Shown here in pieces: positions 9,001-15,837 of a DNA stretch of 64,000 bases. Source of the stretch: Trinickia fusca (GTDB lineage Bacteria; Pseudomonadota; Gammaproteobacteria; Burkholderiales; Burkholderiaceae); contig NZ_RBZV01000001.1 of the NCBI RefSeq assembly GCF_003628145.1, forward strand, positions 777,558 through 841,557, in the 5' to 3' direction. How positions within the stretch are numbered: the stretch's first letter is position 1; every line of letters begins with the position of its first letter. Under the pieces are notes generated by a model. It made no database searches. It had not been told where the DNA came from and saw only the letters and a program-made list of their open reading frames with translations. The translations under genes were made by a program, and so were the position numbers.

Positions 9001-11839
9001 GGGTGCCAACAACCGCACGTTAGTGAACGACGCGCAGGGCCACGTGCTGTTCCGCAACCAAGGCGGGAACAAGGAGTTCTTCGTCTTCGCGAACGGACAG
9101 CAGGTCGGTGCGACGGGCATGGGGATCAACGAGTCGAACCAGAGCTCGAGCGGCCATCCGAACTTCGCGGAAGTCGAGAATTTCAACGTCGGTTATCAGT
9201 CGATCGACGCGAACTATCCGCAGGCGAGCGTGGGCAGCTACCGCGTGAATGCGGGCGACTCGCTGCAATCGATCGCGCAGAGCGCGTATGGCGACAACCA
9301 GCTCTGGTACTTGATCGCGGAAGCGAACAACCTGCACGGAGACGCGGATCTGAAGGTCGGTCAGACGATCACGATCCCGACGACGCCGGGCGGCATCCAC
9401 AACAACGGCACGAACTTCAAGCCGTACGACCCGAGCAAGGCCGTCGGCGACACGACGCCGAACCTCGCGCCGCCGCCGCCGCATGGCGGTGGTGGTGGGT
9501 GCGGCGTGTTCGGCATGATCGTCGTGGCGGTCGTGGCCGTGGTGGCGACGGTGTTCACGGCGGGCGCGCTGGCGGCACCGGCGGGTGCGACCTTGGGCAC
9601 GATCATGTCGACCGGGGCGAGTGTGATGCTGGGCGGAACGGTTGCCGGCGTCAGCGCGGCGGCCGGGATGGGCTACGCGGCGATCGGCGCGGCGGTGGGC
9701 TCGATCGCGAGCCAGGGCGTGTCCATGGCGATGGGCATGCAGAGCGGCTTCAACTGGGGCGCAGTGGGGATTTCCGCGTTGAGCGCGGGCATCACGGCAG
9801 GCGTCGGTTCGGAGGTCGCGCCTGCGCTCGGCGTCACGGGCAACGGGATACCGGCATTGGCCGAGAAGGCGGTTCTCGGCAGTGTGATGAGCCAGGGCAT
9901 CGAAGTCGCCACCGGCCTGCAGCACAGCTTCAATTGGGCGGGCGTGGCAGCCTCGGCGGCGGGTGCCGCTGCGGGCGGCGAGGTCGCGAACGGATTGCAG
10001 GGCAGTGCATTCATCAATGCGCTCGGCGGGGCGGGATCTGTCGTCAGCGGCACGCTCCAAGGGATCGCCAACGGAGCGACGGTGAGCCTCGTCGAGGGCG
10101 GTCGCGTGAACATGGAGCAGGTTGCGGCCGACGCCTTTGGCAACGCGCTGGGGCAAGACCTGGTGGCTCGCATGGGCAACACTGGGCAGCAGGAGCAGAC
10201 GCTGACCAAGAAGGTGACGGAGGTGCAGCAGTCGACGACGCCGGCCAATCCGGTGCCGAGCGGCCCGGCAAGCTTCAGCACGCTGTTTGGCCCGTATGGC
10301 GGCGCGCCTGCACAGCAGCCGGACTACACCGCTTTCCGTGATTGGGCTAGCGATCCGTCCGCCGCTCCGACAGCGGCAGACGCTCAACCGTCGCCGCAGA
10401 CCGTGCGCGCGGGTGACTACGGTGGCTCCTTGGAGCGGATTGCTCGCGCCCAACTGGGGCCGGACGCCGATCCGCATGCGATCAACAACTATGTGGGTCA
10501 GCTGGCCGAGATCAACGGCATCGCCAATCCGCGCCGGATTGGGGTAGACCAGCAGATTCAGTTGCCGGATAGCGGCACGCCGGCGGCCACGACGGGTCTC
10601 GGTGTCTACGGCAAGGACATTGCCTACGGCGAGCACTTGAAGGCGCTCGCTCAGGCGGAGCAGGCCAAGGCGGCAGCCGTTCAGGCCACCGCGGCGGGGA
10701 CGGCCAGTGTGTGTACGCCGAACAGTCCGCTGGGGATGATGGATAGTCCGCTGGCGGCGCTCGGGATTGCCGTACCGCACATTGAGAGTCAGACGGAAGC
10801 GCTGATGCATGCCGGCATCTTGGCGACTCCGGAAGCGACCGTGACGGCCTATCAGCCGACACCGCGCGAGAAAATTGTTGATTGGGTCGACGAGACAGTA
10901 GGCGGCCGGCCAGGGAAGGTACTGGCCGGGGCGGTGGAGAGCTGGCTCTATCTCCCGGACCACTTGTGGTCGGGAATCACGAACCTGCCTTCGGCAGTCG
11001 TATCGACAGGGAGTTCGTTGATCAACGATCCGCTGGGCACGATCGGTAATGGCGTAGGTGCTTTGCAGCACGGGTTCCACGAGGTGGCGTACGGCGATGG
11101 CCGTGCGGCCGGCGGCATGTTGTTCAACCTGGCGACGGCGCCGTTGCTGGGTGAGGCTGGCGCGGCGGGATGGGACGCAACGGCCGGTGTCCGCGGTGTC
11201 GTGGGATCGGGGATCCGGTCCGGCGTTTCGTCGCTGGCGCCTACGTTGGATGGCTTCATTCAACGGTCTATGCAACTGGGCGGCACTGGCCCGCTCTATA
11301 TCGTGCCGCCGCAAGACGTATCGTCGTTCGGGACATCCGGAGCGGTCGTTGACGCGGCACCCAATACGATAACTGCTACCGTCGGGCGAAACACTGCGAC
11401 TTGGACGATGGATGCATCAGGAAGTCCGCTGTCCGTGACTGGCTCGCTGCAAGAGTCATTCGCAAAGGCAACTAGAAGTGCGGCGGAAGTGCAAGCCCAA
11501 GCAGACGCCGCCGCGGCCGGTGTCGATGGCGATCAGGGTGGCCACCTAATTGGACACCGGTTTGTACTCGATCAGGGATCAAAGAACTTGTTCCCTCAAG
11601 AAGGCAACTTCAACATGTCTGCCTTCAAGACCATCGAGAACGACTACGCACGGTATACTGCGCAAGGGAATCAGGTTGATTTCACGCATACACTTGGTGA
11701 CTTCGACCCGATCACTGGCCGCCCAGGCTCGGTTTCGGTAAGGTTTGAAGTTACTGATCCGAACGGAAATCTAATCGACACCTTTGCCGACAAGTTCCGG
11801 AATCAGTCGGGACAGACTTACACGCGGAGAGCATACTGA
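1..11839 (+). CDS. Giant Rhs/YD-repeat polymorphic toxin with LysM modules and a C-terminal DNA/RNA non-specific nuclease tip (5' partial)
   Basis: The frame is open from base 2, with no stop before the first ATG at 26, so the N-terminus lies outside the window; 3937 residues follow that ATG. Residues 1 to about 1640 and 2350 to 3040 are dense YD repeats (Y-D-A-x-G-R/N), the shell that encapsulates Rhs toxins. Between them, about 1640-2350, lie three beta-rich fibronectin-like modules and DESG-containing repeats. A LysM domain follows (about 3070-3125), then a glycine/alanine-rich hydrophobic stretch (3160-3245) and a second LysM-like segment (3457-3522). The last ~165 residues carry G-D-Q-G-G-H-L-I-G (D3836, H3840) and N-L-F-P-Q, the pattern of Endonuclea_NS_2 nucleases. 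The usual Rhs-core D-P-x-G-L end was not seen. GC content falls in the last ~500 bases, as expected for an exchangeable tip. The gene overlaps the immunity gene by one base. Family is certain; nuclease activity is inferred. Confidence 0.93.
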   Translation, partial: GASLLTDGMTAAQIGAIWTQYGTSYTYDAAGRRTSALDAAGNKTLFFYDQDGRLTHTVNALGEVEERQYDALGQLVGTVHYGTRIALPGLSGGLESAALANALNAIRNPALDSRTTVTYTSTGLVASSKDALGNATTNSYDAFGDIQSSTTPIDATHALTRTFTYDHRGLQTSATSDPLGTAAATSTQYDAFGRAIRSVDANGNVRTQRYDRLGRVVQTFDPTNANVVTTYDAFDRVLTKTDASGTVTYNYSTAGRSLTVKSAEGVSVTMVHTRNGQTASVTDGLGNVTQYTYDKNGNLIQTSTPLTQTTSQYDAANRLIQTTDANGNVVSYSYDAANRMLTRVVDPTGLKLTTTYQYDVKGQQISATDPNGVITQIRYDAKGQKLSQTVDAGGLNLVTQYSYDARGNTLTVTSPGGTVTQYVYDTLGRRIEQHVDPSGLNLVTRTAYDKSGNAVTVTDPNGNVTRNVYDADDRLVYTIDAAGNVTQTTYDAAGHVAQMTTYATPISLANLALAPAIADVQARVIANAATDVTQLRRYDHDGRLTWTVDGAGGVVGYVYDANGNVTKRTAYANRLSASDLAALKQSGGVPAPVADPARDLVKRTVYDALSRAIYTIDGTGAVLEQHYDGNGNVIERIGYAARIAITEPVTAKGIASQVQASAGNASTQYLRNTFDKANRLAFTVNGVGAVKQNVYDADGNVIRTIAYAAPIDLSQLRTANLAAVAAGGDDRVATFAYDALGRQVYAVDAMGGVTQQVFDANGNVVERIAYANRLAATGLATSTALAALKASIAPDAANDRTARTVFDSANRQVFAIDALGHVTQNWYDAAGNVLVTRAYAHAIDTSKLPAVALPSNVAALLQADAPNDRAQAFAFDAANRQVYATDALGYVKETRYDGTGRIARTTQYATAIASNTASTSASAVAAALKPNAALDRTDSFVYDAAGNLVRSTDALGATESYVFNGAGDKVAFTNKKGATWNYDYDAAGRLIQEAGPAVLVATTFATPNGTLMVDESRSGAVQIVTLMAYDALGNLTSRTEAAGRPEQRVTTYSYDALGRQTRTVSPTTAVYDPAADNLAINGATGLANRTEKATQIESSVRYDVFGEAVANVDVAGNISYKTYDKAGHVAYDVDAMGYVTGYTRNAFGDTTGLVRYATATVLASSAVTPPSTATVAAALGAAGVNHSADRLLTTSYDQLGRVVQVVEPTAFTYDSSAPAGQQYFSAGKTTRTEYNAFGQVVRTSVLTNPLTHAWSTTSTQYYDQRGMQTATVDAMGYLTASSYDVAGNLISRTEYANAGTAPGASANDRTTQYGYDLLNRKVSETRVNVQYSDTVDGVSTTGNLTTAYGYDALGNQTRVTDAYGASTYTYYDALGRTVAIAAPARTSGVAGQTLIPLTVFRRDANGNVVARIDYAHGAANASETSYALAGYDAADRTTFTLYDHHGDAIQATDATGVTHYASFDAAGRMVKQWQAVTGNDGTTQTLFEVFQYDKDGHQTHVVDPASNASLQGGNIATISQAQAGLIDTRTDYNAFGEVVAKNLNGAQVEYTDYDAAGHVWRTNAGDGVDKVMLYDLQGHNTATIESSGAWMGNVNLHDFGSPDQVAQLGGARRTDVVYDALGRAVQQIGPQRTDPLGGASIFSMGSHAGIASSAAPVMSEDGFAAIDEGGHVTGWTGTNQLALSWTSLAALGRGDVKVHVEYVTQSAVTAVDESGHPSAWQAGVAGSRDALYTGDAAAQAAGGVTLTWQDPQGSPNGGVSKVTRVTVYKKDVDGNWQLVLDQGPSVPSDAIQVAAPSDPTTQIQVQVAANGTNGWFSLSTINFGDSLLAMTNGLPAGGYQYRVLSTSPGQATKQILSGSLNVGALTLAPINTPVSYGAAGAGVLAWQSPGAAVDQVLHYRVHGTSNWNTLAIASRGRGMDGADTSVLPGGTYDFELLWTHAGDSTPYAHAAGTINVVDAVPPRYVPPVNLPNITGVTVGTGQVGGTITGYDESGEPIYATTESGEIIGATQSNVIQWPLAGRAQQVQFLYRAAGTSAWAALPVYTYGGTDESGNPTGVQRVDIGHLAPGSYQYEVLLIGAGGAPAAQATGNLTVNAPTPGHNETRNVQVQVPVTITPPNASSYITGYTRASYGWPVFVGADESGNPILGQHYQWQGNAVVGVPYTVTQQTGTRTETYPVQVPVRGDPIILRDARGNPLRDESGNIQYARDESGNIQYTTKYVTQYQTRQVPVYGNVTVYPDDPNHHLTAPSKPIYGAPVVVGTDESGNPILGQHYQWQGNAIVGVPYTVMQTETRQEQVWVPGTTPPPSIATTTPPYTPGYTIPGVPKQYGAGVNAGATQAISVNGRDSLSAAGSASYAENTRPVVNHTVDRWGNVLSISDPRSGAWVTTYRYNANNQLIEQDQPNGDGVQGAGPVQRITYDRLGRQAAVVDANGHVNGKLYDAGGNVSVEVHADGGVVRHAYDAFGSEVQMTDAMGYVTTYSYDKLSRLVSTIRGVVGVYTVDGNNNLQSQGARNLVESTGYDQAGRKLWTSNGNGEVVHYGYDLRGNLTSTTQPQGQVTRDAYDMDGHKVAEVDANGSVATWRYDHFGLLLAHTDIGGANYSYAYDGARQLIAQWNSRGQNQTMQYDAAGQETAIIDNALGQVTTYAYNAAGQRVREKTVQGGIVYQDSRLAYDALGRLRDVADSRVHLSIDYDNVGNRLHEHTHVLNNQDSARDSDLWYAYDSMNRQTLVDGTNPQGGITQGQGHLVGYDLNGNRTSDTTIGARITTGGGNSYVAGYTIDGTNQTLLDESGRPILNVSTDAHGRTYYGIDESGRPVYVSPIHSTTPITYSASTGATTEQYTYDAVGRISQIFRDGTLVDTRYYDGAGRMVQSGPAGSLSLSYTNLLGSNSNVPGVRTTINRFDANGRLLHQRVLKANGAADHETNYDSYDNVGNLLQYRFSNQDGSSYTNTYQTTLVKYEGYKEGTVHGTSTVLQPGTTTDSYDVNGNLVAVTDATQGANNRTLVNDAQGHVLFRNQGGNKEFFVFANGQQVGATGMGINESNQSSSGHPNFAEVENFNVGYQSIDANYPQASVGSYRVNAGDSLQSIAQSAYGDNQLWYLIAEANNLHGDADLKVGQTITIPTTPGGIHNNGTNFKPYDPSKAVGDTTPNLAPPPPHGGGGGCGVFGMIVVAVVAVVATVFTAGALAAPAGATLGTIMSTGASVMLGGTVAGVSAAAGMGYAAIGAAVGSIASQGVSMAMGMQSGFNWGAVGISALSAGITAGVGSEVAPALGVTGNGIPALAEKAVLGSVMSQGIEVATGLQHSFNWAGVAASAAGAAAGGEVANGLQGSAFINALGGAGSVVSGTLQGIANGATVSLVEGGRVNMEQVAADAFGNALGQDLVARMGNTGQQEQTLTKKVTEVQQSTTPANPVPSGPASFSTLFGPYGGAPAQQPDYTAFRDWASDPSAAPTAADAQPSPQTVRAGDYGGSLERIARAQLGPDADPHAINNYVGQLAEINGIANPRRIGVDQQIQLPDSGTPAATTGLGVYGKDIAYGEHLKALAQAEQAKAAAVQATAAGTASVCTPNSPLGMMDSPLAALGIAVPHIESQTEALMHAGILATPEATVTAYQPTPREKIVDWVDETVGGRPGKVLAGAVESWLYLPDHLWSGITNLPSAVVSTGSSLINDPLGTIGNGVGALQHGFHEVAYGDGRAAGGMLFNLATAPLLGEAGAAGWDATAGVRGVVGSGIRSGVSSLAPTLDGFIQRSMQLGGTGPLYIVPPQDVSSFGTSGAVVDAAPNTITATVGRNTATWTMDASGSPLSVTGSLQESFAKATRSAAEVQAQADAAAAGVDGDQGGHLIGHRFVLDQGSKNLFPQEGNFNMSAFKTIENDYARYTAQGNQVDFTHTLGDFDPITGRPGSVSVRFEVTDPNGNLIDTFADKFRNQSGQTYTRRAY
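6407..6874 (+). repeat. Two ~99-bp direct repeats inside the Rhs gene (6407-6505 and 6776-6874)
   Basis: The two copies lie 369 bases (123 codons) apart and encode nearly the same peptide, containing D-E-S-G-N-P-I-L-G-Q-H-Y-Q-W-Q-G-N-A and then G-V-P-Y-T-V. Differences are mainly synonymous third-position changes, so the protein repeat is under selection. Between them are two more D-E-S-G-N-I-Q-Y units in tandem. The repeats fall in the non-YD insert of the shell. Confidence 0.85.
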
Positions 11840-12210
11840 TGAACGAGGTAGCAACGGCAATCGTGATCGAACTTGCCAAGGAGTTCATAGGGCTCATGCG
11901 GGAATTGGAACCGAAGTGGTCAAAAGCTTACTATCGGTTCCGATCAGAGGGAGCCAGGTATGGTTCAAACGCCTCTTACGTAAGCGATTCCAATGTTTCG
12001 CTCATTGGAGCCCTGAAGTGGGGGGACTTCTACGAACGCATGAATGAACACGGGGCGAAGCTCCTTGAAACCTTGGGGAAAACTCAAGGGGTGTTCCTCC
12101 TCACAGTAGACGCTGAGTTTAACTACGACGTCCAATTTGATTGGGAAGACTTGCGGCGTTGGGAGATCACCAAGCTAAACGGAGAGACGGGACTGCCTCG
12201 GGGAATTTAA
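11839..12210 (+). CDS. YezG-like (DUF600) immunity protein for the Rhs nuclease
   Basis: This is a 123-residue soluble protein whose ATG shares its A with the TGA of the toxin gene (TGATG), the tight coupling typical of toxin-immunity pairs. It has the N-terminal K-W-S-K-A-Y-Y-R-F pattern and acidic C-terminal half seen in the YezG/DUF600 family, whose members neutralise nuclease toxins of the YeeF type. It has no signal peptide or membrane segment, which fits a cytoplasmic partner of a nuclease. Base composition is as low in GC as the toxin tip and unlike the Rhs body, so tip and immunity gene probably moved together. The family call rests on pattern recognition; the immunity role is strongly suggested by position. 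Confidence 0.75.
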   Translation: MNEVATAIVIELAKEFIGLMRELEPKWSKAYYRFRSEGARYGSNASYVSDSNVSLIGALKWGDFYERMNEHGAKLLETLGKTQGVFLLTVDAEFNYDVQFDWEDLRRWEITKLNGETGLPRGI

Positions 12211-12218
12211 GCTTCTTC

Positions 12219-13478
12219 ATGGATGTTCTATATAACAACGAACCCGCACAGGAATCGAACGTACGCTCTTACAGCCGCGTATTTCCGGCAGTCTTCTCGC
12301 GCGCCCAGGGCGCCGTGCTGTGCGACGAAGCGGGCAACGAGTGGCTCGATTTCCTGAGCGGCGCCGGGGCGCTGAATTACGGACACAACCACCCAACGCT
12401 CAAGGCGGCGCTGCTGCGCTACATCGAGCAAGACGGGGTTGTCAGCTCGCTTGACCTTCACACCTCGGCCAAGCACGATTTCCTCGCCGCACTCGGCGAC
12501 ATCGTGCTGAAACCGCGAGGACTCGACTACCGTTGCCAGTTCTGCGGCCCCACCGGCACCAATACCGTGGAAGCCGCCATCAAGCTGGCCCGCAAGGCGA
12601 CGGGCCGTAAGGGCGTGATTTCGTTCTCCAATTCGTTCCATGGCATGAGCACGGGGGCGATGTCGGCGTCGGCCTCGTTTCGCCGCCGTAAGGAGCAGTA
12701 CCTCAATCCCGACTGGGTCACATTCCTGCCGTTTGACGGCTTCACCGGCATGGACGATGAGCTCAGCTTCGTCCGTGCCATGCTGACTTCGCAAGGCAGC
12801 GGCATCAACGCGCCGGCTGCGTTCATCGTTGAGCTGGTGCAAGGCGAGGGCGGCGTCAACATTGCGTCGACGCGTTGGGTGCAAGAGATCCGGCGCCTTG
12901 CCAAGGAGCTGGGGGCGGTCTTCATCGTCGACGAAATCCAGTCCGGCTGCGGGCGCACCGGTCGCTTCTTCAGCTTCGAGCATCATGACATCGTGCCGGA
13001 CCTCGTCTGCGTGTCGAAGTCCATTAGTGGCTTGGGACTGCCGATGGGCTTGCTCCTGATCAACCCCGAACTCGATGTCTGGGCGCCCGGCGAGCACAAC
13101 GGGACCTTCCGCGGTTTCAACTACGCGTTCGTCACCGCGGCTGAAGCGCTGCGACACTTCTGGGCCGATCCATCGTTCGTGGATACGCTGGCCGCACGCG
13201 GCAAGCAGCTCGATGGCTTGCTCAAGACATTGAAGCAAGCGTTTCCCCAATCGATCGCGAGCGTGAGCCACATGGGAATGATCGCCGGCGTGCGGCTTGC
13301 CGGTTCAGCCGTGGCCTCCACGGTGCAACAGCACTGCTTCGACAACGGCTTGATCGTGGAGACATGCGGGCCCGATGGCGCCACGCTCAAGCTCATGCCG
13401 CCCATCAACATCGGCGAGCCCGAATTGGAGCAGGGGCTGTCCATCCTGCACGCCGGCATTACCGCATCGGCGCCATAA
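12219..13478 (+). CDS. Class III PLP aminotransferase, EctB-like (diaminobutyrate--2-oxoglutarate aminotransferase family)
   Basis: The protein has 419 residues from the ATG at 12219, a normal EctB length. An in-frame upstream extension to 12141 would run into the immunity gene and is rejected. Features of class III aminotransferases include G-A-L-N-Y-G-H-N-H-P near residue 50, the P-T-G-T-N cofactor loop, D-E-I-Q-S-G-C-G-R-T-G, and a V-S-K-S-I-S-G segment where the Schiff-base lysine is expected. The best family match is EctB, which forms L-2,4-diaminobutyrate from aspartate semialdehyde. No ectA or ectC is present in the window, so ectoine synthesis here is not supported. It starts 9 bases after the immunity gene stop on the same strand and may be co-transcribed only by chance. 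Confidence 0.82.
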   Translation: MDVLYNNEPAQESNVRSYSRVFPAVFSRAQGAVLCDEAGNEWLDFLSGAGALNYGHNHPTLKAALLRYIEQDGVVSSLDLHTSAKHDFLAALGDIVLKPRGLDYRCQFCGPTGTNTVEAAIKLARKATGRKGVISFSNSFHGMSTGAMSASASFRRRKEQYLNPDWVTFLPFDGFTGMDDELSFVRAMLTSQGSGINAPAAFIVELVQGEGGVNIASTRWVQEIRRLAKELGAVFIVDEIQSGCGRTGRFFSFEHHDIVPDLVCVSKSISGLGLPMGLLLINPELDVWAPGEHNGTFRGFNYAFVTAAEALRHFWADPSFVDTLAARGKQLDGLLKTLKQAFPQSIASVSHMGMIAGVRLAGSAVASTVQQHCFDNGLIVETCGPDGATLKLMPPINIGEPELEQGLSILHAGITASAP

Positions 13479-13638
13479 ATTGTCAGCGCAGTGTGACGGC
13501 ATCCGTCGGATCTGAAGCGACTCGAGAGGGGGGAGTGGGGCAGGCATCGCAAAAGCGGCGCACGCCGTCCATAATGCTTAGTGCCTGCCATCGGCACGAA
13601 GACAGGCCCCGGCTACGGCCATCTCCGAGGAGCTTGTC

Positions 13639-14112
13639 ATGAGCTTGAGCTTGACTTCCTCCGCCTTCCTCCCAGGCGGAGAGATCCCCGAGCGTTATAC
13701 GTGTCAAGGCGCGGACGTTTCGCCGCCGCTTGCGTGGTCCGACATTCCCGCGGACGCGAAGAGTCTTGCGCTGATCGTCGACGACCCTGACGCCCCCGAT
13801 CCCACCGCCCCGAAAATGACCTGGGTGCATTGGGTTCTCTACAACCTTCCGCCCAGTGCCAGCGGGCTGGCCGAAGGCGTCGCGGCCGCGGCGCTCCCGA
13901 ACGGCACGCTCGAAGGCATCAACGACTGGCATCGCACGGGCTATGGCGGCCCCTGTCCGCCGATCGGTCGTCATCGGTACTTTCATAAGCTCTACGCGCT
14001 CGACGTGGTGCTGCCTGATCTTGGCAAGCTCAGCAAGGCGGCGCTCGAGGGGGCAATGCAAGGGCATGTGCTCGCTCAGGCCGAGTTGATAGGGGTCTAC
14101 CGCAAACGGTGA
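13639..14112 (+). CDS. PEBP-family protein (YbhB/YbcL type)
   Basis: A 157-residue protein of the phosphatidylethanolamine-binding/Raf-kinase-inhibitor-like superfamily. Visible family marks are the N-terminal S-S-A-F with P-E-R-Y-T-C-Q-G, the D-D-P-D-A-P anion-pocket motif near residue 50, W-V-H-W-V-L-Y-N near 63, and G-P-C-P-P-I-G-R-H-R-Y near 112. Bacterial YbhB-type proteins are cytosolic and their ligand is usually unknown. A purine-rich stretch (gaggagc) precedes the ATG. It lies 6 bases ahead of the oxygenase gene and is probably co-transcribed with it. Confidence 0.92.
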   Translation: MSLSLTSSAFLPGGEIPERYTCQGADVSPPLAWSDIPADAKSLALIVDDPDAPDPTAPKMTWVHWVLYNLPPSASGLAEGVAAAALPNGTLEGINDWHRTGYGGPCPPIGRHRYFHKLYALDVVLPDLGKLSKAALEGAMQGHVLAQAELIGVYRKR

Positions 14113-14118
14113 ACGGCG

Positions 14119-14754
14119 ATGGATAGCCCGAGCGCGGAAATCCTGCGGCTATTCCCGACGTTCCTGTGGCGCAAGTGTTTCGATCCGACGCAGGAAGCGC
14201 CCTTCGACCGCGACCTGCTGGCCTATGTCGAGGTACTGCGACGCGAGGGACACGGTACCCAGACGGGGGCCGCCTGGCAGTCGGGGCATCAACTCCAGCG
14301 CGAGCCGGAACTGGAGGCATTCGTCGCGCGCATCGATGGCGCTGTGCACGACGTGCTCGCTTTCCTCAAGATCGCTGATGTGCCATTCCGCGTCACGGGC
14401 TGCTGGGCGAACGTCTTGGGGCAGGGTGGCGTACACGCGATGCATAGCCACCCCAACAATTTCCTGAGTGGCGTGTATTACCTGCAAACGCAGGCGGGCG
14501 CGGACACGATCAATTTCCACGATCCACGGCCCCAAACGGCTGTCATCCGGCCGCCTGTCAGCGAGCTGACGGCTTACAACACCGATCAAGTCGTCGTGGC
14601 GGTCAGCGATGGCACGTTACTGGTGTTTCCCGCTTGGCTGACTCATTCGGTATCGCCCAACGCAAGCGAGCGCGAGCGGATCAGCCTGAGCTTCAACGTC
14701 ATGTTCACGGAGTACGAGGCGACCATGAGTTCGCCGCTCTGGGGGAACGACTGA
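14119..14754 (+). CDS. 2-oxoglutarate/Fe(II)-dependent oxygenase, TIGR02466-like
   Basis: A 211-residue protein beginning with the family's L-F-P-T-F-L-W start. The double-stranded beta-helix core is recognisable from H-S-H-P-N-N-F-L-S-G-V-Y-Y-L (first metal-binding region, around residue 112), a central I-N-F-H-D-P-R segment, and L-V-F-P-A-W-L-T-H-S-V with a downstream R-I-S-L-S-F-N (distal histidine and 2-oxoglutarate-binding arginine). Members are proposed hydroxylases with unknown substrates. It follows the PEBP gene by 6 bases. The TylF-type methyltransferase downstream could make a small tailoring set with it, but that is speculative. Confidence 0.85.
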   Translation: MDSPSAEILRLFPTFLWRKCFDPTQEAPFDRDLLAYVEVLRREGHGTQTGAAWQSGHQLQREPELEAFVARIDGAVHDVLAFLKIADVPFRVTGCWANVLGQGGVHAMHSHPNNFLSGVYYLQTQAGADTINFHDPRPQTAVIRPPVSELTAYNTDQVVVAVSDGTLLVFPAWLTHSVSPNASERERISLSFNVMFTEYEATMSSPLWGND

Positions 14755-14916
14755 GGTCGCCTTCGTGCGTGTCGACGACGGGTACACGGAGAAATCCGGT
14801 GATGTCCGATCCCGTTGCCGCTTCGGTGGCGTAGACCAATGTTCGCGCCGCAGGAAACCGGAGGCAAGGCTTGATTGCAACCTGAAGCCTGTTCAATTTT
14901 TACGACTTCAGCAGCC

Positions 14917-15837
14917 ATGACCTCAATCAAGCAGCCGGTCCCACCGATGGACTACCTGCGTGAGATCGCCCATTCGACCTACGGTGATGTGCACACCGAC
15001 GCCTACCTGCGTAGGGTGCGCAGCTACATCCGTGGGCAGGGTGGCGCGCGATCCGAGATACCCGCAATTACACCCGAGCACATCATCGCGTTGCTTGCAG
15101 ACGCCGATCGCGCATTTCAACGCTGGCTGTCTCCATTGCACACCTCGGCAGCCGAGGTCATCGGGGCCTCGCCGGAATCGATCGCCCGCGCACTGAACCA
15201 CATGCATCATCAGTCCAGCAAACTCACGATGAGCAACGACGCGCTGCTCGACAATGTGGTGGATCTGATGGGCGTGGCGCTCGACGAGGGAGTGCCTGGC
15301 GATTTCATTGAAACCGGAGCATGGCGCGGCGGGGTGACCATCCTGATGCGGGCGGTACTGAGCGCGTTCGGGCGCAGCGCTGCCGACGCCGAGCGCTCCG
15401 TATGGGTGGCGGATTCCTTTGCCGGGTTGCCGGTCCCTGACCCGCAGAGCGACCTGCGAGATGCGATCAGTCATCACCTGATGCACGCAGTCGACGACTT
15501 GCGAAGTGATCTTGAAAGCGTGCGACAAGCTTTCGCTCGCATAGGCCTGCTTGACGCGCGCGTGCACTTCTTACCGGGCTTTTTCAAGGACACCCTGCCG
15601 ACAGCGCCCATTGAACGGATCGCGCTGCTCCGACTGGATGGTGATTGGTACGACTCCACGCGGGACGCCATCGAGGCGCTTTATCCGCGCGTATCGCCAG
15701 GCGGCTTCGTGATCGTGGATGATTATGGGCTACCGACCGGCTGCGCGCGTGCGATTGACGAGTATCGGGCTTGGCATGGCATCGATGCACCGCTCAACGC
15801 GGTAGGAGGGCAGGCCGTGTGGTGGCGCAAACCATGA
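14917..15837 (+). CDS. TylF/MycF-family class I SAM-dependent O-methyltransferase
   Basis: The preferred start is the ATG at 14917 (306 residues); an in-frame start at 14875 would add 14 residues with no family counterpart. Family signatures are G-D-F-I-E-T-G-A-W-R-G-G (SAM-binding), V-W-V-A-D-S-F-A-G-L-P, L-P-G-F-F-K-D-T-L-P, and L-R-L-D-G-D-W-Y-D-S-T followed by I-V-D-D-Y-G, the metal-binding acidic residues of TylF-type macrocin O-methyltransferases. Such enzymes methylate sugar hydroxyls in antibiotics, but many stand-alone members have unknown substrates. No sugar or polyketide genes flank it. Confidence 0.88.
   Translation: MTSIKQPVPPMDYLREIAHSTYGDVHTDAYLRRVRSYIRGQGGARSEIPAITPEHIIALLADADRAFQRWLSPLHTSAAEVIGASPESIARALNHMHHQSSKLTMSNDALLDNVVDLMGVALDEGVPGDFIETGAWRGGVTILMRAVLSAFGRSAADAERSVWVADSFAGLPVPDPQSDLRDAISHHLMHAVDDLRSDLESVRQAFARIGLLDARVHFLPGFFKDTLPTAPIERIALLRLDGDWYDSTRDAIEALYPRVSPGGFVIVDDYGLPTGCARAIDEYRAWHGIDAPLNAVGGQAVWWRKP

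Noticed and set aside
557-11314. Very long open frames on the minus strand opposite the Rhs gene (up to 937 codons)
   Set aside because: They are rich in Arg, Val, Ala and Asp, lack ribosome-binding sites and family features, and arise because GC-rich Rhs codons avoid stops in the antisense frame.
12141-12218. Longer start for the EctB-like aminotransferase
   Set aside because: The extra residues overlap the immunity gene and do not resemble EctB. The ATG at 12219 gives the family start.
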